Source of the DNA: Antennarius striatus
Lineage: Eukaryota; Chordata; Actinopteri; Lophiiformes; Antennariidae
Assembly (NCBI RefSeq): GCF_040054535.1
Contig: NC_090784.1
Coordinates: 13,141,001 to 13,205,000 of the forward strand
DNA length: 64,000 nt
Direction: 5' to 3'
The position numbers were made by a program, and so were the translations under genes. This document shows, in pieces, positions 54,619 to 64,000 of this stretch (positions are counted from its first letter, which is position 1; each line of letters starts with the position of its first letter). The notes below the pieces were generated by a model. It was not told the origin of the DNA. It did no database searches and saw only the letters and a list, made by a program, of their open reading frames with translations.

Positions 54619-54870
54619 TCCATAATATCAAAATCTAAACTATACAAGTATTTTCCCACTATAAGGTCTTTAGTGTTACATATTGACCAATTAAACTAAC
54701 ATTTTTGGAGGATTACGGGTGTTTCTGAACAAAATCATAATAAACACTAAAAGGCAACAACAGAATCAATACTTTCTCAAATACACCACTCAAGAATACA
54801 CCACTAAAAACTATCTGCTTTAAACACTTAATTTTAACATAATACTGTTAGTAGTTACTGGGCTTCAAAT

Positions 54871-57800
54871 TCACACAGACAGCAGCAGAGCCACTCCAGT
54901 TACAATCCACTTGGCAGGGGGCTGTTTGGTCCGGAGGTGGAATGTCCACACGTAGGTGGACCCACGATCTTTTGTGCGGTATACCGGACACTCGTAAGTA
55001 TTCTTAACCACTTGTTCCTCTGCAGGCACAGCTCTAACATATAGCACAGGCATTGCTGGGGTCAGGTCCCTCAAAATTGCTTCAGAGATGACTCCAGACT
55101 GAGTGTCCCAACGTGCTCCTGAGAGGACAAAGGACATGGTGGGTTTCATTGGGCAATGACGCTTATTTAAACATAATATTTAGTGCTGGATGGACAATCA
55201 AGTCTGACCTTCCATGAAGAGTCCATGGATATATGCCCCCTCCCTTGGTGGATGCCCAAAATGATCTTTTGTCTTCTTTGTTACCTCCACGGTGAGAGTC
55301 ACTTTGTCCAGGGGCCACTGATTCTTGCGTGAAATGCTCTGCAGCACAGCTGGAAAACGTATCCTCCATGTTAATATTTCTTGTACATATTATTTAAACC
55401 ATCTGTTGATGCTTTTGACCTCACCAGTGAGGAAAGATTGGGGGTTGAAGAGCCCCGAAAGCCAAACCACTGCAGGAAGAACCAAGTCTTGGGTCCAACT
55501 GTCTAACTCACGACAGCTACACATTAGATCAGTAAACCTATAAAAAAAAAAATGAATCAATGAGAAAGAAACTTTCTGCGTGTCTCCTGGCTTCATGCTC
55601 GTCGTACATGAAACCAAGGAAACACTGGCTTCATGTACGAGCAATTTTTTTCTCAAGTTTTTCAACACAACATGGGTCACTGTTAAATATAGAAAATACA
55701 TAATAAGACTTCATCAATCCATTAATCCATCCATCTTCTTAAACGATTTTAATCCTTATGTCTACAGCTGTTTATTCACCTTGCAGGTCACAGTTCTGCA
55801 GGAGCCTATCCCTGCTGGCTACAGGTAAAGGCGGGGTACCCTGGACTAAATGCCAGCTCATCTCTGGGCCATATTTTATAATAACAAAAGTTAAATTAAA
55901 AGTGCACTATTATGAAAAAGGAACTCTTCCTTCTTACCACTGCGCCAGAGCTTTACTGGAGGGATAAGCCAGCCTGGCCCAAGAATCTGGAACAGAGTCA
56001 GTGAACAGGGCTGACTGTAGAGTCTCCATCCTGGAGGAGAAGGTGAGTTCTCCCTGCAGACAAAGAAAACCTCATTAATACTGTGGAGTATTATTTATGA
56101 TGAAAGTATTTCTGGTACATATCACAACAGACTGTACCTTCAGGCCAAGATCCAGCTCATGAAGGGATTTCCTAATTTCTGCTAGAAGAATATTCATACG
56201 CTCACACTCCTGGAAACAGACTATAATATAAGGGCTCCTCTTTGTTGTCTTATTCATTATTTCTGTCATGTTGTATTCCTCAGGAAGCTTGTCAAGGATA
56301 TCTTCAATGACAGACATGACCTAACAAACAAATACACATAATTAGGTAATTTATGTTGGTAGGTCATATCATTCTAGGGGCTTTTATCAAATATCTTTAC
56401 CTTGTCCTCTGTGCTCTGGGATGGCCCCTCTCCCCCAGAGATGTCCTGTGGCTGCAGTTCCAGCAGAGTCCTTAGGAGGTTGTCTGAGGTGATGGTGAGG
56501 CACTCTAATTCAGCATTGGGATGGAGACCATACAACGTAGGGTTCTCGGATGGGAGATGACTATCAATATAATTATGGTAACCAATGTAGTCCATAAATG
56601 GAGGGGTCAGGAACCCGGGGCAAAGAGTGAGCTCCCCTTCAAACTATGAATTGAACATTTAGGAATAGAAAAAAAACAAACGTTAATGTGTATGATAATA
56701 AACAGATACAAAATAAGAAAAACCATACAGTGTTGCTCATAATTTGATAATAATTAAAAACTAGCTGTCAACACAAACAGCCCTAAAAAAAAGGTAAGTC
56801 TGTTGGGTTGGTAGTCAATGTCAACTGGAAGAAACTGGCCAGTCCCCTTCAGAGGTTAAACAGATTCATTCCAGTCAAAGCATCTATGGATCTACAAACA
56901 CGCTGGAGGTCAAAGTTCAAAATTATCACATGCTGTCAGTCGATTTCATTGTTAGCAGGATTACACAAACCCTGCTAGACAGATTTTCTTGAAACTTGTT
57001 GGCAGAAAAAGACCTTGAAATAGATAAATCCTTGAAATAGATCGGATAAAAGAGATAGTGAGATTATGTTTTTTCACTTTCATTACACAGAACCAGGAAG
57101 ACCAGCATCATGGTGGCACACATGTCATGTTGGGATTTAAAAATACAGTTCAATTTAATGGAAAGCTTTTGGCTGAACTCTATACAGAGTTCCAAAAATA
57201 GCCATTAATTAATTTTCTGGAATCGTCTTCAGCCGCTTATCCACATCCTAGTCACAGGTTTATGCGGGAGCCTATCTCAGCTGACTATGGGCGGTGCCTG
57301 GGTACACCCTGGATAAGACGCCAGTTTATCAAAGGACCACATAGAAAGATAAACACCCATTTGGTCATACCTACAGACAATATACAACGACCAGTTCACC
57401 TGTATTACATGTCATTATTGTTGGGAAGAACTCAGACAGAACCCACGCTGATGCGTGAAGAACATGCAAACTCTGCCAAAGAGTTCATGTGGAATTGAAC
57501 CAAGGACCTGACCGATGTTGGCAACAGCATTACCCACTTCACCACTATGCTGCTGTAAGCAGCCACTATTGGACTTTATTACAGTGCTTGCAGTGGAATG
57601 TCATTCAGCAGCTGGCATCCAAATTTAGTGTACAGCAGTGAGGTGAATATGGTGTAAAGTCAGGTTGGACAAATCAGCAATGTTGAAAACTTTATTGCAG
57701 TTTAGGTTTACATCCCAAGAGGGCACTCTTTCCTTAACAACACTTCCAAAGAAGAACTTCAAAAACATTTGAACATTTCTTCCACTTTTCTTCATAATAC

Positions 57801-60800
57801 AAATTAATGTAACCCCACTATGTCATGGAAGTCAATATAATATAAGAGAAAATGGATTAAAACGGTTTAAACTAGGAAATAGGCAGTCACAGACTGCAAC
57901 ATCCCACGACACCCTTGAATTCAAAATTTTACCCTGACCTACTTTCATAGGTCATTTAATAAAAGACCCATGATCCAAGTAGTGCATAGACTAGTGCATA
58001 TGGAGAAGGCCAGTGTGAATATGACCACAGATCAAAGCTAGTGAATAGGTAGATCAAAGCACTATCTTTGATCTAGGGTCTTACACTGGCGTTCTCCCTC
58101 GTCTTTCTATCTTATCCGGTTCCTGAGTGTACAAAAGTTTAAATTTGACCATGACCTACTTTTCCAAAGGTCAAGGTCATCATCTCACTTTCATCCCCTT
58201 TACTGCCCGAGTAATCTGCTTTTTGTTTAATCTTTCTATCTGCAGTGGTTGTGACAATATTTGGTGGACATAGTAACGGACAGACAAACACACTAACAAT
58301 GACAATTACAATAAATCATCGCTTTGACGCGGGATGTAATATTAGATTTTTTCAAAAGGCAAGATGACTATTATCTTACCATTTTCGGATGCATGAACTC
58401 TTGCAAATAGGTCTTGCACAGTCTTCTATCCCAGTCATCAGTTACGTGTCCTCCATACATGATCTCACCAAAAAGATAACACAAGTCCTCCCAGGGCACC
58501 TGCATAGACTATAATAAACAGACGGCTTATATGGCAATGCAAATTAAAAGAAAAAAAATCAAATTAAATTGCTCTGAGCATTTAGAAGTATGCATTCTAA
58601 AGAATACATTTTCAGGATAAAATTTACATTTAAGTATCTCTCAACAAATTAAGCATGTTTCAGTATGAGGTATGAATTATTACACTTCTTCTAAAGAAAT
58701 ACAAGCAGCAACTATATTATCTCCTCCCAAATGAGCTCTTGCAAACATGATGAAGGCAGTAAATGCAACAAAATTTTGTTTCTTTACTACACAGATATTA
58801 TATATGTCAGAAGACTCTTTTCCTCAGCGGGAGATTATGATCAGTGAGGGTGAAGGAGGAAGAAAAGAACCTGTGATTCATAACAAATTACAAAAGCTGG
58901 ATGTTCACAATCATTTGTACCTGTATTGTTTTTCAAATTGCTTCCTTCATCAACTCTAATTGCAGCGATCACTTATGTAGTGTTGTGAACTGTCACATTG
59001 GCTGCATGTAATTACATTTAGGATTACGCTTCATTGCCCTCCTAATGAATTCTCTGTATACGCATACAGGTTACTGTTTGGTTAACATAATGAAGGACAT
59101 TCGTTTTTGGAGGGCAGAAAACCTAGGAGACATAATTGGTTGTGATCACAGTAATAGGAGATGTACAAAAAATGCATTAGGAGTTCTGAGTGCTGGGGCA
59201 CCCATAAGAATAGGCTTTATTGTCTTCATGAAATAAAGCTGAATTATATGTTGCATGTTCATTGTTATAAAGAAGAAATGAGGAAAAGAAGATGTGAATA
59301 AGGAAAGAGACCAACAGATTTTCAGTACTATTTGGATAGCCTGGGGTGTAATTCAACATCCCTATCTGACAATAATTTCACTGACCTTTATCATTATGAA
59401 TTTATGAGGCTTAAAAATGCAACATTAGAAAACAAGTTTTATGAACATCAATAAGGTAGGATAAAAATATAAAATATAAAAATGTTGAATTATCTTTCAA
59501 AATAGTGGTAAAAAGTACTTTGGTGTTGGCCTCTAAGTAGTTGTACAAGAGACTGGCTGAGATGGTGAGGTCTCCGGTGCTGAAAGGGTATTTATGGTTC
59601 CACCCTTGTGGACCAAATTTACGGCGTTCTGTAACACAGGCATGAAAGAAGCAGAGGGAGAAAAACATGGAGTTGAACTCCTGTTCCCTGGAGCACATAT
59701 CCAAAGTATCCTGAAAAGGAGAAAGATATTTATATATATATATGCAGATTCTAACACAGATTAGAATCTATTCTAATAAATTTGTTTTTAAAAATGTATT
59801 TTACATTTTCAACATACTTGGCTGAAGTTGTTGAGTGCTGCATGCAGACTTGCATTCATCCCAGTGGGGGGCTCATTGGTGATTTTGATGGCATTCTCCA
59901 GAATTCCTCTGGGGATGACATGCTGCTCAGGGCTTTGCGCTGCTTCCCCAGTCATGAACACCCTGTGAAGTGGGTGACTGTCCTCTGCTGCTGTGTCCAG
60001 GAGAGCTTCTAGAGACGTCAGCCAGCGTGCCACCAGATGTACATTCTGAACAAATAGCACTTAATGAAATTCACAAAATACGTTTACTGCTTACGTTTAA
60101 ATAAATAAATTTTGTAGTTTTAGTAAAGTTGTATTCATCTGTTAATCCAATTACTACATTGGTAAAACCTGTACAGGGACTCACTTGGCTTCAGGCTTCT
60201 CTTTTTAAAAAAGCATTTGGGGAAGTGATCTTGCCAATTACAACGTTTATTAAACCGAATCAAATTTATTTCTCCTTTGAATGAGGTAAGATGACATCAC
60301 AATGTTCTTTAGTGACTGGTTGGAACAACAAAATGAAGTTATTAGTGTAGATATTAAGTGATGCTTCCTACCTGCAAAATTACCCAGTGTCCCAACTTAG
60401 AGGCATTCCTCACAACCTTTTCAGCTACTTCCTCCTGACCCTGTCCAAGGGATATGTTGTGCAACGTTCCCTGATCAATGGAAAATCCCAGCTTCCGTCC
60501 TGTACAGAGTACAATTTTGTTTACCCTATCAAATTATACAAGGTGGACTAACATTAAAAAATAAATAAATAAATGGAGAAGTACCTAGCTTCTCTACATC
60601 TTTGAGTGGATCCACTCCAGGTGAGAGGATGAAGAACACAGGAGTTGATGGATCACTATCCTCATACAATTTATCAAATTCAACCTTGGCAGCCAGCACA
60701 TATTTTGCTCCAATGGTTTCCTCCACAAAGTTCCTACCAGAAAACAAGCCTACAAAGCTTAGAAATTTCCAATTCTTATAAATATGAATGTGCATTGGTC

Positions 60801-63205
60801 ATTTTCTCACCTTAATGAATAGGTCATCCTGTCAGGGCGGAGCACTCGAAGGATAATGAGTTTCTGGAGGGAAGTTTTATTCTTCCAGTCCTGGGGAAGT
60901 CTTTCCTTCTCAGGACAACTGGATTCAACAATTTTCCTCCAGCGTTTTGCTGAGCTTTCAATGTCTCTGTCAAGTCCACTGAAGTGCTCCATAGTAGAAA
61001 TCGCCTATATCCAAATAACATACATTGTCAGCTAACAGGAATGAAAATGCAAACCTTAAACATGCCACATCACACACATTATTGTTTTAGAGTGTACCTT
61101 AAGGGCTCCCCAGGCATGCGCAGAGAGGAAGGACACAGGGCTACTGCTACAAACTTCCACGGGAAAACGCAGCAGGAAGTCAAACTCCTGTGTATCAATC
61201 AGACCCTGCTTGAGGAGAATCTGGGGGGAAGAACCAGCAGTAGTTTGTAATGACTTATGCCATATTGATCACTTTTCAATAACTGAAAACTCCAAATAAT
61301 GTATGGCAAAGGTATTTGGTAAATTCATATTGGTTGAATCAGTGCCTATGAATTTGAACGAGTCACACAAAGGACAGCCTTCAGGGTGGAACAATTTCTA
61401 GGAAACAGTAGGCACAATGACAAATAATTTCATTATGCCATCACAACCAACCCCCTTGTCAGAACCAACTGTCTGAACAGCAGCAATGGGGGAAGATGTG
61501 AGAGGTAATCAATAGCAGCGTATGGTCCTGCTGACTGCTTTTAATTGAAGTTAATGTGAGGGCAGAAAAGTACTTTGATTGATGAGGATGACAGGAGGCC
61601 CCACCTTTGAGGCGGCCCTGAGTCCCTCACCTGGAAGGCAGTGTGTGACAAGAAGGTTAACTTGTCTCTCTCAAACAGGCCCTGGCTGGTGTACAGGAAT
61701 ACAGAATAGGTGATGGCCTCCGTGAGGGTTTGCACTCGGGTCTGCACAACCTCATCCCATTGTGCATGCTCCATTGCTTTGTTAAACACTGAGTTAAATG
61801 TCTGAAACACACCCAAAAGGAAAAAGTGCTTTGAACATTGAGTAAGAACTTAAATAATTTTATACCTCAAGGGGAACAGCGAGTCTGTACTGATTTTTAC
61901 ATATTCAAAAAAGTCAATCCGAGCATTGTGTGAAATTCTGTGAACTGTCCCCGAGTGTCCCCTAGAAGCAGTTCCAGGCTTCCACTTTCACCTTGAGAGA
62001 AAACTGGTACATGAGGTTAATCTTGCTGAGGTCACTGAGGATGAAGAAGAGGAGTGACGCTCTCTCAGCTGCCGGGCGGTATAGTTCTCGAGCCTCATTG
62101 ATCTTTGTCTCATTGTCTCTGGCCTCCATCACCTGTGTATTACACAGAGACAGTGATATCAAGCCCCAAAACACTCATTAAACACGTTCCTACAAAAAAC
62201 AATCTGGAACTAATGCAGTAGAATGAGGTGATTGCCGTGTGACATAAACAACTGAGTGACTTGTGTGCAATTTAACAAACCTAGTGAAGACCTTGTTGTC
62301 TCTCTGTCAGTATGCACCAGCTTGCATGTTTTTCTGTTATTTTTTTATGGTAAAACTTTTATTCAAATGTGCAACAATTTAAATCAACTTTATCACTCTT
62401 ATTCCTCTTTGTTTTAATAATCTCATATATTTCAACTTGTGCTTTAATTGCTGCTGATTTTCTACATAATATTGTTTTGTTTCAACTGATATCTCATCTT
62501 CCCTTTTTCGTGCATGCTCATATCTCATAAAAACATTGTAATTATAATTTAATTTTGTTTTATAGGGTCACTGTGTAACATCTATTTGGGGACTACAATG
62601 AAAAATGACCCATTCACTATCTCTGGCACATGCACAGAAATGCTTTTAATTATCCTATGCCCCTGCTAAATAAATCAATAAAATAAAAATAATGTAATAA
62701 CCTCACCTTGTTCTGAATGTGAGTGGCTGTGTTCTTGGTGTTTTCAAGTTGTTCAACCAGAGAAATATCACCCAGGAAGTTACCATGAGCAGCAGAGAGT
62801 TTATTCAACAGGTCATCCTCCAACCTCTTGAGCTCAATCTTGAAGAGGTTCTGCTGTGTGGTCAGCTCCATCTTAACAATCACAAAGAAAACAACTGTGT
62901 TTGTTTGTTCTGCATTGTTGTCATCATATGTAAAACGTCTATTAAAATGCTTTCACATAGGTGTCATATATTTAATTTCAAAATGGATCGAAAGATTCAC
63001 CTTCAGGGCCTCCAGATCAGGCCGTTCCCGGGACACTACCTGTCCCAGTAGCTGTTCCTCCAAGCCCCCAGGGGTCACTGTGAAGTTGATGAGCGTGGTC
63101 TGGGCCTGAAGCTCTGGAGGGAAATGGGGATTGGCCAGTTTGGTGTGGATAATGAGTTGGAAGTTACTGTTGTATTCACATTCTTTTCCCCCAATCAGAA
63201 TGTAT
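54871..63205 (-). CDS. dnah11: Axonemal outer-arm dynein heavy chain, C-terminal ~952 residues
   Basis: Seventeen exons, high to low: 63205-63001, 62871-62707, 62132-61992, 61801-61631, 61220-61098, 61004-60811, 60733-60585, 60499-60372, 60045-59818, 59710-59519, 58499-58380, 56643-56401, 56320-56138, 56053-55938, 55537-55425, 55349-55209, 55118-54871. All GT-AG junctions keep frame to TGA at 54871. The protein runs from the late motor ring ([20 protein letters not shown]) through the AAA6 region ([59 protein letters not shown]) to the C-terminal domain ([41 protein letters not shown]). This powers ciliary beating. DNAH9, DNAH11 and DNAH17 are close paralogues; the convergent neighbour rapgef5 points to dnah11. 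The 5' remainder lies off the right edge. Intron K-L (56644-58379) is the longest and holds an L2-like LINE tail. Confidence 0.88.
55719..55872 (+). mobile_element. L2/Maui-like LINE tail fragment in a dnah11 intron
   Basis: Begins after ATCCATTAATCCATCCATC and contains CAGGAGCCTATCCCTGCTGG and GGCGGGGTACCCTGGACT, motifs of the same fish repeat as at 57215. It lies in the intron between 55538 and 55937. Confidence 0.55.
57215..57556 (+). mobile_element. L2/Maui-like LINE 3' end in a dnah11 intron
   Basis: The most complete copy in the window. It has CAGCCGCTTATCCACATCC, GGAGCCTATCTCAGCTGACT, GGGTACACCCTGGATAAG, GAACATGCAAACTCTGCC and a 3' block ending CACCACTATGCTGC. Antisense to dnah11. Confidence 0.62.
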
Positions 63206-64000
63206 CTGAAAAACAAGAGAGTTTCAGTGTTAAAAACAATGTTTGGATATATTCCTGAAAGAGGAATGTAATGAACAACAATTAACATCCTGTCGGAGTA
63301 AAACACACAGATTTTAATACTGGTATACCAGCTTTGTAGCTACTGTAGACAATCAGAATGGGTAAGATCTATCCACCATCCATCCATCATCCATCCATCC
63401 ATCATCCATCCATCCATCCATCCAATTTCTTGAAGTCAAGATGTCCGTAATTATCTTGCCTTCAGCCGCTATCCCAGCTAATGGGTAAGAGGAAGGGTAT
63501 ACCCCAGGTCGATCGCCACTACATCGCCAGTGCACTGGTGACCCAAAACCTTGTTGCAATAAGACAACAGTGCTATCCACCACAAACTTTTCAGAGGAAA
63601 TTCTATTTAGATTTATTGTCTACAAGTCAAAACTTTTCTTAAAAAGAAATTTAACAAAGAATTGAAAAGCAAAAACTTCTGAGGTTAAAGCTCTTGGAGT
63701 GAACATAAGTGAAACATTAATAACATGTTGATGACTTGGCAGTACCTTTATTTAAAAGACAGTGCAGGTGATTATAGACAATAAAAAATCATTCTGTTAA
63801 TGAAAATGATGATTACAACATTTGCCTTCTGAGTAAGCCTTCTTACTCCTGAAAGCTATCTTTGTCCCTTTGCACCTGAGCCCATCAACCCATCACTCTG
63901 AGTGAAACTTCAGTATAGGAGAGAACTTCACTCTTGCTCCAAATGCCATTTACACTGTAGACAAATAATATTGAAAAATATGAAAGACTATCACCACAGC
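63206..64000. other. dnah11 intron (partial); no exon seen
   Basis: Apart from the repeat at 63371-63580, this is AT-rich and without exon-like blocks. The next upstream dnah11 exon lies beyond the right edge. Confidence 0.55.
63371..63580 (+). mobile_element. (CATC)n tract followed by an L2/Maui-like fragment
   Basis: An ATCC-type tract at 63371-63424 runs into CAGCCGCTATCCCAGCTAATG and GGGTATACCCCAGGTCGATCGCC. It lies in the dnah11 intron upstream of the exon at 63205. Confidence 0.55.

Larger units (their letters stand above)
51224..54870. other. Tail-to-tail intergenic region between rapgef5 and dnah11
   Basis: Contains both 3' UTRs, the GT repeat at 51923-51969 and the CA repeat at 53160-53186. 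I found no exon of CDCA7L, the gene that occupies this interval in human, and no other coding sequence. Confidence 0.6.

Overview
The window is ordinary vertebrate chromosomal DNA, most likely from a ray-finned (probably percomorph) fish. The genes are split by GT-AG introns. Dinucleotide microsatellites are long and frequent, and the interspersed repeats (hAT-type non-autonomous DNA transposons, L2/Maui-like LINE tails, one RLE-type LINE) are of kinds typical of teleosts. I see no bacterial, viral or CRISPR-like content. Almost all short ORFs outside the exons below are chance frames or frames through repeats.

Layout, left to right. (1) 3603-10816, minus strand: the first two coding exons of an FHOD3-type formin; the rest of the gene lies off the left edge. 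A GC-richer first-exon/promoter zone is at about 10840-11215. (2) 14198-18926, plus: a complete 12-exon SLC6 amino-acid transporter closest to SLC6A18 (616 codons). (3) 22457-27910, plus: a complete 8-exon ferroportin, slc40a1-like (586 codons), with an internally deleted RLE-type retrotransposon and a CA repeat in intron 6. (4) 34421-51223, plus: rapgef5, a Rap-specific exchange factor. Sixteen exons from an internal ATG at 38724 give 610 codons, and one or two upstream exons probably encode a longer N-terminus. One intron (43094-43345) has U12-type AT-AC splice sites. (5) 54871-63205, minus: 17 exons encoding the last ~952 residues of an axonemal outer-arm dynein heavy chain, by synteny dnah11.

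rapgef5 and dnah11 point at each other, as RAPGEF5 and DNAH11 do on human 7p15. The CDCA7L gene that lies between them in human is not in the 3.6-kb gap here. The five genes have unrelated jobs (actin assembly, neutral amino-acid uptake, iron export, Rap signalling, ciliary motility), so this is a syntenic neighbourhood and not a functional cluster.

The space between genes holds at least five hAT-like non-autonomous elements, two of them with perfect 8-bp target-site duplications. It also holds two terminal-inverted-repeat MITEs, a foldback-prone minisatellite and several microsatellites. I found no previously undescribed system. The points most worth a second look are the AT-AC intron, the Tyr-to-Phe change at a hepcidin-response position of the ferroportin, and a transposon copy that supplies the nearest poly(A) signal to slc6a18.
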